NCBI GenBank assembly: GCA_027491155.1
Contig: JAIXWR010000005.1
Coordinates: forward strand, 39,723-103,722
Length of the DNA stretch: 64,000 nucleotides
From: Verrucomicrobiaceae bacterium
GTDB taxonomy: Bacteria > Verrucomicrobiota > Verrucomicrobiia > Verrucomicrobiales > Akkermansiaceae
Direction of reading: 5' to 3'
Position 1 is the stretch's first letter. The number at the start of each line of letters is the position of its first letter. Below are positions 37,438 to 47,126 of this stretch, one piece after another. The notes under the pieces are model-generated. The model did no database searches. It had not been told where the DNA came from and saw only the letters and a program-made list of their open reading frames with translations. A program made the translations under genes and the position numbers.

Positions 37438-38496
37438 ATGCCTTTGTTCAAATTCGGAGAGCACGAACTGACCGCGGTGAAGCGCCGATCCATGGCCGAA
37501 CTCAACATCCGCGAACGGACGGATCTTCAGCGATTGCTGCGCGACAATATCGAAGTGATCTCACCGGGGACGCTGGTCGTTTCCGAAGAGTATACCGGAT
37601 GGGTCGGAAGCCTTCGGCGGATTGACCTGCTGGGGATCGATCGAGACGGGACTCTCGTGGTCTTCGAATTGAAGCGCACCGAGGATGGCGGGCACATGGA
37701 CTTGCAGGGAGTTCGCTATGCCGCGATGGCCTCGCTTCTCTCCTTCAAGGAACTGGTGGCGGTGTTCGCGGCCCATTTGGAGAAAGCGGGAAGGGACGGT
37801 GACGCCGAGGCTCTGCTTCGCGATCATTTGGATGTTGAAGCCGAGGATTGCGAAGCGGTCGTTGCGGCGAAGGTGCGGATCGTGCTGGCATCACCGGACT
37901 TCGGCCAGGAGCTCACGACGACGGTCCTCTGGCTCAATCAACACGGTCTGGATATCCGCTGCATCAGGATGGTGCCCTACGAGGACGGGGAAAGCGTTTA
38001 CCTCGACGTTCAGCAGATCATTCCCGTACCGGAGGCGGCCGACTACGTGATCAAACTTCGGGAGAAAGAGGAGAGGAAGGAAGTCGCGCGCCAAGGAGAC
38101 CGGGATTTCACCCGTTTCATCGTGGCCCATGCGGGGAACCGCACCGCGGCCCTGCCCAAGCGGCGAGCCATGCTCGCGATCGTGAAGATCCTTGTCGGTC
38201 AAGGTCATGCACCGGAGGACCTTCAGGTGGTGATGAGAATGAACCGTTTCATCAAAGCAGCCGGGCACTGGCGCACCAAAGAGGAGTTTGCCAGGGCTCC
38301 CATGCTTTCGGTGAGAGACGGGATTTCCGGAGACTTCGACCTCGATCGGTTTTTCACTGCCGAAAGCGAACTCATCCATCACGGTGGCAACACCTACGTG
38401 TTCAGCCATCAATGGGGATCGAAGACGCGTGAAATCATGAAGGCGTTGCTCGATCGCTATCCCAATGCCGGCATCAAGGTCGAAGAAACGTCGTGA
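37438..38496 (+). CDS. PD-(D/E)XK nuclease-like protein (NucS/DUF91-like core)
   Basis: RRIDLLGIDRDGTLVVFELKRTEDG (D...ExK); MDLQGVRYAAMASLLSFKELV. Confidence 0.65.
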   Translation: MPLFKFGEHELTAVKRRSMAELNIRERTDLQRLLRDNIEVISPGTLVVSEEYTGWVGSLRRIDLLGIDRDGTLVVFELKRTEDGGHMDLQGVRYAAMASLLSFKELVAVFAAHLEKAGRDGDAEALLRDHLDVEAEDCEAVVAAKVRIVLASPDFGQELTTTVLWLNQHGLDIRCIRMVPYEDGESVYLDVQQIIPVPEAADYVIKLREKEERKEVARQGDRDFTRFIVAHAGNRTAALPKRRAMLAIVKILVGQGHAPEDLQVVMRMNRFIKAAGHWRTKEEFARAPMLSVRDGISGDFDLDRFFTAESELIHHGGNTYVFSHQWGSKTREIMKALLDRYPNAGIKVEETS

Positions 38497-38751
38497 GACC
38501 TTTGTCGGCATCTTGGTGGCGCCTGAGATAGCCAGCCGTAAAAGCCCCTGCCTCAGAACCGCACGAGCGTCGTCTTCCGCCATACTGCCGACCTGCAGCA
38601 CGGCAAGCCTTTCACCTCGGTCCGCGACGAGGCGAAGCGGAACCGTCTCCGCCAGGAGCCCTTCTGCCGAGTTGCTTGCCTGTCCAACTGCCTTCCATTT
38701 GCCACTGCTGGGGGAGACGGTGCCCAAGCTCTCTTGAATCGTCTCACGGTT

Positions 38752-38925
38752 GCCGGACATCGTGAACATGTGCCCGTGCACTGCGCACAAGGTCCGGTGC
38801 ATCACGTCACGGCCAGCCCGACATCGTGAACAAGTGCCCGTGCATCGTGCCCGGGTGCCCGTGCATCGCGACACGGCATGCCGGACATCACGTCACGGCA
38901 TCCCTGCATCGCGTCACGGGCTTCC
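38752..38925. repeat. Two 64-nt tandem imperfect direct repeats plus partial third copy
   Basis: 38752-38815 and 38816-38879 align without gaps (about 77% identity by eye); third copy begins GCCGGACATCACGTCACGGC at 38880. Confidence 0.7.
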
Positions 38926-38988
38926 GAACCCACGTTCCGGATCCCTGTTACGGCGGCCGCTTCGCCTGACGCCCCGCCGCCGGGCGAT

Positions 38989-39522
38989 TCACTCCCGGCG
39001 CGCCGCTTCGATCTGCCGCAGGAGTTCCGCCCGCTGGCTCTCGTGCAGCGACTCGGCGCTCCGGTGCGCCTCCGCTTTCGACGCGCCGTTCACCGCGTTG
39101 AAAATCGCGAAACCCACGAAGACCAGACCGAACAGGACGAAGGGCGCCGGTGCCCCCATCGAGCCGGCCGCAACGGTCCAGATGACCCCGAACAGCGCCG
39201 CAAACCCGCCGCCCACCGCGCTGCCCGCCGTCGTGGGCAGGGAGCGGTGCCCGTGCTTTCCCGTCACCATGAAACCCTCCCGCTCCTGCTCCCACTCGCG
39301 GTCCATCCGGGCGAGCTCGTTCTGCAGCTCGATCACCCGCAGGTTCCCGGCCATCCGCTCGGTGGTCTTCTCCAGCTTCTCCATCAGCCGGGTGTGGGTC
39401 ACCGAGGGATCGTGCACCACCTCCAGCCGGGCGTTGCAGTAGTTGCAAGTCACGTAGCGGACGTCCTCGTCCACCTGCAAATCCGCCCCGCAGCCCTGGC
39501 AGCACACCTTGGTGATCTTCAT
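38989..39522 (-). CDS. Zinc-ribbon membrane protein, hypothetical
   Basis: MKITKVCCQGCGADLQVDEDVRYVTCNYCNARLEV zinc ribbon; coiled coil; two TM segments. Confidence 0.7.
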   Translation of the reverse strand: MKITKVCCQGCGADLQVDEDVRYVTCNYCNARLEVVHDPSVTHTRLMEKLEKTTERMAGNLRVIELQNELARMDREWEQEREGFMVTGKHGHRSLPTTAGSAVGGGFAALFGVIWTVAAGSMGAPAPFVLFGLVFVGFAIFNAVNGASKAEAHRSAESLHESQRAELLRQIEAARRE

Positions 39523-39927
39523 CGCCGCGCAGGATGCCAAATGCCACCGCCCGACCGCACGTGGAAAATCCCGGCCGCTCTGGAACATGCCCCCCGGGGC
39601 CGGCCTCCGCGCCGCCGCACCGATTTGCCGGATCGCCAAGAGATCCTCGCCGCCACGCCCCCACCTCCTTTCCCGCACGACACTGCCCCCCGTACGCATT
39701 CCGCGCGGTCCGCCGAGTCTGAAACCCGCCGTTCCCGCCGGGGTCTAGTCCGACGTGCACCGGAACCCCGGGAAGCGGCCAACAAGCCGGTGACTTTCCC
39801 GAACGACCCGCCCGAACCGCGCCTGATCCGGCGAGGGGGAGGCGCTCGCCGGGCCCGTTCGTGTCGGCGGGGGGAGACCGGCTGGCCGGGCGGCCGGGAG
39901 GCAAGCGGCTCGCCCGGCCCCGGGGAA

Positions 39928-40545
39928 TCAGGCGGCCTTCCGCAGCAGCGCGACCATCACCCCCTGGATGATGAGCTCGCGAGCCGGGATCAGGTCGGGG
40001 AAATCGGCATTCTCCGCATGGAGGTAGGGCTTGCCACGGCTGACCTGGTAGCGCTTCAGCGTGGTTTCGCCATCGATGAGGGCGGCGACGACGTCGCCGT
40101 GCCGCGGTTCGCGGAATTCGAGGATGACCGTGTCGCCGCTACAGATGTGGGCATCGATCATCGAATCCCCGCGGACTTTGAGCGCGAAGGTGCGGGCGCT
40201 GCGCGGGATGCCGATCGAGGCGATGTCGATCGAGATGCAGCCTTCCTTTTCCTGCTCCACCTCGCCGGCCATGCCCGCGGCGATCTGGCCGTAAACCGGG
40301 ATGTCGACGATTTCCTCGCGGTCGAGTTCGTCAGGGAAGACCACCGCGCGGGCCTTGCCCGGCCGGCGCTGGATCACTCCCTTGCGCTCGAGGGCGCGCA
40401 GGTGGCTCATGGCCGCGGTCTGGCTGGCGAAACCGAAGTAGTGCTGGATCTCGCGGGTCGACGGCATCACCCCGGTGGTCCGCTGGGCATACTTCAGGTA
40501 TTCGAGGATCTCCTTCTGGCGTTCGGTCATCGGCTCGTACTGCAT
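39928..40545 (-). CDS. lexA: LexA repressor
   Basis: LTxRQKEILEYL-like N-terminus, wHTH, AAGMAG cleavage site, RGDSMIDAHI Ser, GETTLKRY Lys. Confidence 0.95.
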   Translation of the reverse strand: MQYEPMTERQKEILEYLKYAQRTTGVMPSTREIQHYFGFASQTAAMSHLRALERKGVIQRRPGKARAVVFPDELDREEIVDIPVYGQIAAGMAGEVEQEKEGCISIDIASIGIPRSARTFALKVRGDSMIDAHICSGDTVILEFREPRHGDVVAALIDGETTLKRYQVSRGKPYLHAENADFPDLIPARELIIQGVMVALLRKAA

Positions 40546-40558
40546 GGCTTTTGAACAG

Positions 40559-40572
40559 TGTTCTTGAGAACA
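40559..40572 (-). promoter_or_regulatory. LexA box TGTTC-TTGA-GAACA (autoregulatory)
   Basis: Perfect 5+4+5 palindrome 14 nt upstream of lexA start. Confidence 0.8.
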
Positions 40573-40657
40573 AAATCAGGACGGAATGCGGGCGGCAAGC
40601 GGAAATTCGCCGAATCCCGCCTTGAGACCCCGGGCCGGACCGGGGATAGTCCCGCCG

Positions 40658-41557
40658 ATGTTTCGCAAAGCCACCTTGCGCACCTTCGGACTGCTCGCCT
40701 TTTCGGTCCTTCTTCCGGCCTGCGGGGTCGATTCCCCGCCGCCGCGGACGGCGAACCCGGGCGGACCGCAGCGGGCCGAACCGGTGCTGACCACCACCAT
40801 CCCCGCCACCCCGCCGCCGCCGGTCGTCGGCGAAAGCGCCATCGTGATCGACCCGGTCTCCGGCCGCGTCCTCTACGCGAAGAACGCCGACCAGCGACGG
40901 CCGGTCGCCTCGACCCAGAAACTGGTCACCGCGCTGGTGGTGATGGACAGCGGGAGCATCGACAAGCCGGTGACCATTTCCCAGGACGACACCCGCTGCG
41001 AGCCGACCAAGCTCTACCTGAAGCCCGGCGAGGTCCACCCGCGCCGCGAACTGCTGAAGGTGCTGATGGTGAAGAGCGCCAACGACGTCGGCCGCGCCCT
41101 GGCCCGCGACGTGGCCGGCAGCCAGGAGGCCTTCGCCGCGATGATGAACCGCAAGGCGCTCTCGCTCGGCATGCGGAACTCGAATTTCCTCAACCCGCAC
41201 GGTTTGCCGGCCGAAGGGCAGTTCTCGACCGCCCGCGACATCGCCATCGCCTCCCGCGCGGCGTGGCGGAGCCAGACGATCCATTCCTTCACCTCGATGA
41301 AGAGGACCACCTTCCGCCACAGCGACGGTCGGGTGAAGACGCTGGAGAACACCAACCGGCTGCTCAAGACGCTCCCCTACTGCGACGGCCTCAAGACCGG
41401 GACCACCAACCTGGCAGGCCGCTGCCTCGTGAGTTCCGGCACCCTCAACGGCCGCTCGGCCATCGTGGTCGTGCTGAAGAGCAACTCGGCCAACATCTGG
41501 AAGGACTCCGAGAAGCTGCTGCGCTGGGCGCTCGAACGCCCGGCCGCCCAACCATGA
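40658..41557 (+). CDS. D-alanyl-D-alanine carboxypeptidase (S11 family, lipoprotein)
   Basis: SxxK in RPVASTQKLVTALVV, SAN in VKSANDVGRAL, KTG in GLKTGTT; lipobox LLPAC. Confidence 0.92.
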   Translation: MFRKATLRTFGLLAFSVLLPACGVDSPPPRTANPGGPQRAEPVLTTTIPATPPPPVVGESAIVIDPVSGRVLYAKNADQRRPVASTQKLVTALVVMDSGSIDKPVTISQDDTRCEPTKLYLKPGEVHPRRELLKVLMVKSANDVGRALARDVAGSQEAFAAMMNRKALSLGMRNSNFLNPHGLPAEGQFSTARDIAIASRAAWRSQTIHSFTSMKRTTFRHSDGRVKTLENTNRLLKTLPYCDGLKTGTTNLAGRCLVSSGTLNGRSAIVVVLKSNSANIWKDSEKLLRWALERPAAQP

Positions 41558-42696
41558 GCCGCGCCGACCCGCGGCCGGAACTCGCGGAACTCGCCGCGGC
41601 CGGCTTGCTCCGCACCCTGCGCCCGCTCGATTCCCCGGCCGGACCGCGGGTAGTGCGGGAGGGCCGCGAGCTTTGGAATTTCGGGTCGAACGACTACCTC
41701 GGCCTGGCCTCCCATCCGGCGCTGGCCGATGCGTTCATCGAAGGCGTCCGCCGCCACGGTGCCGGGGCCGGAGCGTCACGGCTGGTCAGCGGCACCCTGC
41801 CGCCCCACGGCGCGCTCGAGGATGCGCTGGCCGCCGCCAAGGGCATGGAGGCGTCGCTGCTCTTTTCCTCCGGCTTCGCCACCGCCGCCGGCAGCCTGCC
41901 CGCGCTGGCCGGCAAGCAGGATGTCGTGGTCCTCGACAAGCTCTGCCACGCCTGCCTGATCGACGGCGCCCGCCTTTCCGGCGCGACGATCCGGGTCTTC
42001 CCCCACAACGACGTGGCGAAGCTCGACCGGTTGCTCGGCACCCTCCGCGCCCGGCACCCGGAAGCCCGCATCCTGGTGGTCACCGAGTCGGTCTTCTCGA
42101 TGGACGGCGACCTGTGCCCGCTGCGGGAAATCGTCGACGCCAAGGACCGCCACGGCGCGCTGCTTTTCCTCGATGAAGCCCATGCCTTCGGCGTGACCGG
42201 CCCGGCCGGGATGGGACTGGCCGCGGAGCTGGGGCTGCAAGACCGGGTCGATTTCCAGATGGGCACGTTCAGCAAGGCCGCCGGCCTCTCCGGCGGCTAC
42301 CTCGCCACTTCCGCCGCGTGGCGCGACCTGCTGGTCAACCGCGCGCGCTCCTTCATCTACTCGACCGCCCCGCCGCCCGCCCTGGCCCACGCCGCGCTGG
42401 CCGCGCTCGGGATCCTCCGCTCGGCGGAGGGCGATGCCCTGCGCGGGGAACTCCGCCGGCGCATCGACCTCCTGTGCCCCGGCCACCCGAGCGCCATCCT
42501 GCCCCGGATCCTGGGCGACAACGACGCCGCCCTCGCCGCCGCCCGCAACCTCGAAGCGCGGGGCTTCCTCGTTCCGGCGATCCGCTACCCCACGGTCCCG
42601 CGCGGCACCGCCCGGCTGCGGATCTCGCTTTCCGCCGGCCATCCGCTCCACGCCGTGGAGGACTTGCAGCGCGAACTCGCCGCGGCGGCGCGATAG
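41554..42696 (+). CDS. bioF: 8-amino-7-oxononanoate synthase / alpha-oxoamine synthase
   Basis: NFGSNDYLGLASHP, GAGASRLVSGT, LLFLDEAHAFGVTGPAGMG, GTFSKAAGLSGGYLA PLP-Lys. Confidence 0.88.
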   Translation: MSRADPRPELAELAAAGLLRTLRPLDSPAGPRVVREGRELWNFGSNDYLGLASHPALADAFIEGVRRHGAGAGASRLVSGTLPPHGALEDALAAAKGMEASLLFSSGFATAAGSLPALAGKQDVVVLDKLCHACLIDGARLSGATIRVFPHNDVAKLDRLLGTLRARHPEARILVVTESVFSMDGDLCPLREIVDAKDRHGALLFLDEAHAFGVTGPAGMGLAAELGLQDRVDFQMGTFSKAAGLSGGYLATSAAWRDLLVNRARSFIYSTAPPPALAHAALAALGILRSAEGDALRGELRRRIDLLCPGHPSAILPRILGDNDAALAAARNLEARGFLVPAIRYPTVPRGTARLRISLSAGHPLHAVEDLQRELAAAAR

Positions 42697-42770
42697 GCCG
42701 GGCTGCCCGGGATAATCCTTGTCAGGAAGCACTTCCTGTCCCGGAATCCCGCCATAGGAACCCTTCTTGC

Positions 42771-43817
42771 ATGATCAAGCGCATCCGCCTGAAAGACGTC
42801 GCCGAACGGGCCGGAGTGGCCGTCAACACGGCCTCCACCATCCTCAACCGCCGCCCCAATTCCTGGGCCTCCAAGGAAACCGAGGCCCGCGTCTTCCAGG
42901 CAGCCCGCGAACTCGGCTACCGCCCGTCCAAAACCGCCCGCGCCCTGCGCTCCGGCCGCTACCACACCATCGGCCTGCTGCTCCAGGACCTGACCAACCC
43001 CTTCTTCTCGACCCTCGCCGACGAACTCGAGGCCGCGGTCGAGGAACGCGGCTACGACCTGCTGGTCGAGAACTGCCGCTCCTCTCTGGTCCGCGAGAAG
43101 CACCTCTTCAGCGACCTCGCCGACCTGGAGGTGGACGGTTCCGTGCTCTGGCTTTCCGACAACGAGGTCTTCCGCCCCGAACTAGCGGCCATGGCCGCCG
43201 ACCGCCGGCCGGTGGTGGTGCTTGGCAACGGCATCCCCGAGAAGCCGATCCCGGTCGATGCCGTCCTCTCGGATTTCACCCAGGGCCTGAGCGACGCGGT
43301 CGACGCCCTGTGCCAGCTTGGCCACAAGCGCTTCGCCTTCCTCAGCGCGCTCGCCGAGGGCCAGGCCGACGGCAAGCGGCCGCGACTCTTCCTCGAAATG
43401 CTCGCCGCCCGCGGGATCCCCGCCGCGAACATCGACATCCTGCGCACCGGCCACACCGTCGAAAGCGCCTGCGAGACCTTCGCCAACTTCCTCCGCAAGA
43501 ACCCTGGCCGCCGGCCCACCGCACTGCTCGCGATGAACGACCTCGCCGCGATCGGCGCCATGCGCGCGGCGATCGAGGCCGGCATGAGCATTCCCCGCGA
43601 TCTGTCGGTCGTCGGCGTCGACGACGTGCCGCTCTGCTCTTTCCTGCCGATCAGCCTCAGCTCGATCCGCCAGCGCTACAAGATGATCACCGGGGCCGCC
43701 GCCCGCCTGCTGATCTCCCGGATCGAGGCCCCTGCGGACGAAGATCTGCCGCCGCGCCAGGAAGTGTTCCCCACCCTTTACACGCCGCGGGAAAGCGTCG
43801 CGCCCGCGGCCCCCTGA
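42771..43817 (+). CDS. LacI family transcriptional regulator
   Basis: RLKDVAERAGVAVNTASTILNRRPNSWASKETEARVFQAARELGYRPSKTARAL HTH and periplasmic-binding fold. Confidence 0.92.
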   Translation: MIKRIRLKDVAERAGVAVNTASTILNRRPNSWASKETEARVFQAARELGYRPSKTARALRSGRYHTIGLLLQDLTNPFFSTLADELEAAVEERGYDLLVENCRSSLVREKHLFSDLADLEVDGSVLWLSDNEVFRPELAAMAADRRPVVVLGNGIPEKPIPVDAVLSDFTQGLSDAVDALCQLGHKRFAFLSALAEGQADGKRPRLFLEMLAARGIPAANIDILRTGHTVESACETFANFLRKNPGRRPTALLAMNDLAAIGAMRAAIEAGMSIPRDLSVVGVDDVPLCSFLPISLSSIRQRYKMITGAAARLLISRIEAPADEDLPPRQEVFPTLYTPRESVAPAAP

Positions 43818-43895
43818 AGGGATTCCCGATCCCCCCATCCCGAACCGGTCGCGTCCGCCGCTTGCCCGACAGGAATCCGGCGGAAAGCTTCCCGC

Positions 43896-44342
43896 ATGAC
43901 CTCCGTCATGAGCATCGTCGAAATCGCCCACGGCAGCCCGGGCTACCACGAGATGGTCCGGCTGCGCGACCTCCACCTGCGCCAACCGATCGGCCTGCGG
44001 CTGCAGCCTGCGGACCTCGCGGGCGAGGAAGGGCACCGCCATTTCGCGCTGGTCGAGGACGCCCGGATCGTCGGCGGGCTGATCGCCAACCCGCTCGGCG
44101 CGGGCCGGGCGAAGCTGCGGCAGATGTGGGTCCACCCCGACCTCCGCGGCCAGGGCCATGGCCGCGAGCTGCTGGCCGAAGTCGAAGCACGCCTTGCCGG
44201 CGAGGGGGTCACCGGATTCGTCCTGCACGCTCGAAAGGATGCCGCCGGCTTTTACGAGAAAAGCGGCTACGTCGCGAAGGGCGAGCCCTTCACCGAAGTG
44301 GGGCTTCCCCACCTGCTGATGGAGAAGCATGGCGGCGCCTGA
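43896..44342 (+). CDS. GNAT family N-acetyltransferase
   Basis: LRQMWVHPDLRGQGHGRELLAEVEARLAGEGVTGFVLHARKDAAGFYEKSGYV. Confidence 0.9.
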   Translation: MTSVMSIVEIAHGSPGYHEMVRLRDLHLRQPIGLRLQPADLAGEEGHRHFALVEDARIVGGLIANPLGAGRAKLRQMWVHPDLRGQGHGRELLAEVEARLAGEGVTGFVLHARKDAAGFYEKSGYVAKGEPFTEVGLPHLLMEKHGGA

Positions 44343-44399
44343 TCCGCCCTGAAATGCCCGCTTGCCGCGTCCCGGCTCCGGTCTAGCATGACGACCGTT

Positions 44400-44481
44400 G
44401 CCGGGATGGCGGAATTGGTAGACGCACCTGACTTAGGATCAGGCACCGCAAGGCGTGCAGGTTCGAGTCCTGTTCCCGGCA
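44400..44481 (+). tRNA. tRNA-Leu (anticodon TAG)
   Basis: GCCGGGA...TCCCGGC acceptor, CCTGA-CTTAGGA-TCAGG anticodon arm, class II variable arm, GCAGG-TTCGAGT-CCTGT T-arm. Confidence 0.95.
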
Positions 44482-44512
44482 CCTCTTTCCCGATCGCGGG
44501 TCCGCTGCGAAG

Positions 44513-46606
44513 TCACCAGAAAAGCTTCGCCCCGACGATGGCGTTGAAGCCCGGTTCGTTCTGCCCGGAGCCGTGGTTGCGGTAGTCGTCGTCGGCGATG
44601 TTCTCGAGCCCGGCGTTGAGTTCGAGATGGTCCGTCGCCTGCCAGCCGCCGTGCAGCATGTAAACGAGGTAGCCCGGCGTTCCGAGGGTCGGGATGCGCT
44701 GCACGTCGGCGCGGTCGGAGGCACTCAAGCGGTCTTCCTCCGCGGCGGCCAGCATCCGGCCTTCGACCCAGAATTTCTCCGACGGCGAGGTCCAGCGCAG
44801 CGCGAGCGAACCGGTCAAGGGCAGCAGCCGCGAACCCGGCTCGTCCACCACGGGGCCACCCACGAAGGCGGCGGTTTCAGTCCGCCCGTCCTGCCAGGCG
44901 GCGAAGCCCGACAGCGTCCACTGCGGATGGAAACGCCAGGCTCCTTCCAGCTCCACCCCATACACGTATCCGTCGCGGCCGTTGGTCGCCACGGTGGTCG
45001 TGCTGCCCGCGGTCACCGGCACGCCGACGATCTGGTCGTGAATGTCGGTGTAGAAAAAGGCGAAGTTCAGCGAGGTGTCGTCGGTCGTGTGGCGGGTGCC
45101 GATCTCGTAGGTGATGAATTCCTCCGGATCCACGTCGGAGGAACCGGTGGCCGCCACGCCGGAGCGCGAGGTCAGGTTGCCCGAGAGGTCGTCGAGGTTC
45201 GGCGCCCGGAAGGCCTGGGAAGCGCCGCCGTAGAGGCTCCAGCACGGATTGATGCGGTAGAGGGCGCGCAGCGAGCCGACCACGTTGTCCCAGTCCCGCT
45301 CGGAGCCGTAGATGTCGGTGCGGGCGGTCGCGTCGTAGTAGCGGCCGAGCTCCGCTTCGGCATAGGTGTAGCGGGCACCGGCCATCAGTTCGAAGCGGTC
45401 CGCGGGCCGCCAGATGTACTGCGCGAAGGCGCCGAACAGATCGTAGGTCGAATCGTCCGCCAGCGGGCGGAAGGTCGGATCGTAGAGCAGCGGTGCCGCG
45501 CCCCGCTTGCGGTAGCCCTCGGATTCGACCGTGTCCTGGTAGTAGTCGAGCCCGTAGACCAGGTCCCCGTCGCCCAGCGGCGATTCGAAGGACAGGTCGA
45601 AGCCCGCGGTGTCCACTTCCGCGATCTGGTAGCGGCGGTCGGTGGCGCTGCGGTACTGGGATTCGGAATCGCGGCCGGTCTGGTAGGAGACCGTCGCGTT
45701 CCAGCGCTTGATGAAGGAGCCGTCGTCGTTGACCTGCTCGACCCGGGCATAGGTCAGCGAGCGCTCCTGATCGTAGGTGTTGGCCAGCCAGGTGCCGGGC
45801 GCGATGACGTGGCCGCCGTGCTGCCAGCCGGGGCTGAACACGGTGCGGTGCCAGCGCGAGATCGAGTCCTGGTTCACCTGCTGGTGGAGCAGGGTCAGCG
45901 TGGTCTGCCCGTTGAGCGCGAGATCGAAGCGGAGATCGAGATCCTGCTCGGGGTAGCCCGTGCCGCGCATCAGGCCGACGGCCGAATCGCGGATGTCCCC
46001 GTAGTCCTTGCCGGTCAGGCCGAACATCACGCCGTATTTCCCGCCGACGCCGAAGGAGCTCTCGATCCGCCCGATGTGGGAATCGTCGCCATTGCTACGA
46101 TACTCGTAGTAGGCGGACCCGTGGCTGAAGAACTGCCCGTCCGCCTCGTCGCGGAAGCCCGAGGAACGCGTGTAGGCATTGACCGTGCCGCCGATGGAGT
46201 CGGACCCGTAGAGCACCGAGCCCTGGCTCTTCACCAGCTCCAGCCGGTCGATCGAGAAAGGGTCCACCGTGTTCCAATACTGCACCGGCCCGCTGCGCCA
46301 GGTGGAATTGTTGATGCGGATGCCGTCCACCATCAGCAGGTTCTGCCGGCCGGTGAAACCGCGGACGAAGGGCGAGCCGTGGCCGTTCGCCGTCTTCTGC
46401 ACCAGCACGCCGGGCGTGAACTGGAGGACCTCCGGCAAAGTGCGGCGCGTGTTGTCGCGGATGTATTCCGAACTCAGCCACTCGACCGTGTAGGGCGTGT
46501 CGCTTTCGGGGGCTTCCATCCTCGATGCGGTGGTGACCAGCGGATCGAGCATGTCCTGGCCATGCAGGGCCAGCGGGACGAGGCTGAGGAAACAGAGGGT
46601 TCGCAT
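44513..46606 (-). CDS. TonB-dependent outer-membrane receptor
   Basis: Plug LPEVLQFTPGVLVQKTANGHGSPFVRGFTGRQNLLMVDGIRINN, beta-barrel, C-terminal ...NAIVGAKLFW. Confidence 0.92.
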   Translation of the reverse strand: MRTLCFLSLVPLALHGQDMLDPLVTTASRMEAPESDTPYTVEWLSSEYIRDNTRRTLPEVLQFTPGVLVQKTANGHGSPFVRGFTGRQNLLMVDGIRINNSTWRSGPVQYWNTVDPFSIDRLELVKSQGSVLYGSDSIGGTVNAYTRSSGFRDEADGQFFSHGSAYYEYRSNGDDSHIGRIESSFGVGGKYGVMFGLTGKDYGDIRDSAVGLMRGTGYPEQDLDLRFDLALNGQTTLTLLHQQVNQDSISRWHRTVFSPGWQHGGHVIAPGTWLANTYDQERSLTYARVEQVNDDGSFIKRWNATVSYQTGRDSESQYRSATDRRYQIAEVDTAGFDLSFESPLGDGDLVYGLDYYQDTVESEGYRKRGAAPLLYDPTFRPLADDSTYDLFGAFAQYIWRPADRFELMAGARYTYAEAELGRYYDATARTDIYGSERDWDNVVGSLRALYRINPCWSLYGGASQAFRAPNLDDLSGNLTSRSGVAATGSSDVDPEEFITYEIGTRHTTDDTSLNFAFFYTDIHDQIVGVPVTAGSTTTVATNGRDGYVYGVELEGAWRFHPQWTLSGFAAWQDGRTETAAFVGGPVVDEPGSRLLPLTGSLALRWTSPSEKFWVEGRMLAAAEEDRLSASDRADVQRIPTLGTPGYLVYMLHGGWQATDHLELNAGLENIADDDYRNHGSGQNEPGFNAIVGAKLFW

Positions 46607-46779
46607 GCGCGCGGGTTGCACGCCCAACCTGTCGTTTCCCTTGGGGAAAAATGAAGAAAAAGCGCGTCATCCGCGCCCCGGGCCGGGGGAGGCCGCCCTG
46701 CCACTCGCCATCTTTATCTTGCCGAATCCACCGGCAGACCGATGCTTTCGGCTCCCTCCCCCCTCATCCCCATCCCGCC

Positions 46780-46986
46780 ATGAACGAACTGAAGGAGAAG
46801 CTGGCCGCTCTCGGATTGAGCGAAGAACAGATCGACGGAGCCCTCCGCACGGTCGCGGAGTTCGTCAAAGGCAAGGTGCCCGCCGAATACCAGGGCATCG
46901 TGGACTCCCTGCTGGCCGGGGAGACGCCCGACCTCGGTGCTCTCGGCGGCGGCTTGCTGGACAAGGTGAAGGGAATGTTCGGCTGA
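46780..46986 (+). CDS. Small hypothetical protein
   Basis: MNELKEKLAALGLSEEQIDGALRTVAEFVKGKVPAEYQGIVDSLLAGETPDLGALGGGLLDKVKGMFG. Confidence 0.6.
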   Translation: MNELKEKLAALGLSEEQIDGALRTVAEFVKGKVPAEYQGIVDSLLAGETPDLGALGGGLLDKVKGMFG

Positions 46987-47079
46987 GCCGGACCAGGGCC
47001 GCTGCAAGCGGGGCCCGGAAGCGGCGCGCCCCGGCGCGGAAACCGTCTGCCATGGGAGCAGGCCTGAGGAAAAAAGGAG

Positions 47080-47126
47080 TGGAGCATAGGAGATTCGAAC
47101 TCCTGACCTCTTCATTGCGAACGAAA
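47080..47126 (-). other. Truncated tRNA-Ala(CGC)-like 3' segment; probable att site of the integrative element
   Basis: Minus strand TTTCG-TTCGCAA-TGAAG AGGTC AGGAG-TTCGAAT-CTCCT ATGCTCC A: anticodon arm, T-arm and 3' acceptor strand present; no D-arm or 5' acceptor; integrase adjacent. Confidence 0.75.

Noticed and set aside
37891-38874. 327-aa minus-strand ORF
   Set aside because: Partly antisense to the PD-(D/E)XK-like gene and partly the 64-nt repeat region (SRCTGTRARCTGTCSRC); no coding signal.
38752-38925. CRISPR array
   Set aside because: Contiguous 64-nt units without unique spacers and no cas genes nearby.
44573-46654. 693-aa plus-strand ORF
   Set aside because: Antisense to the TonB receptor.
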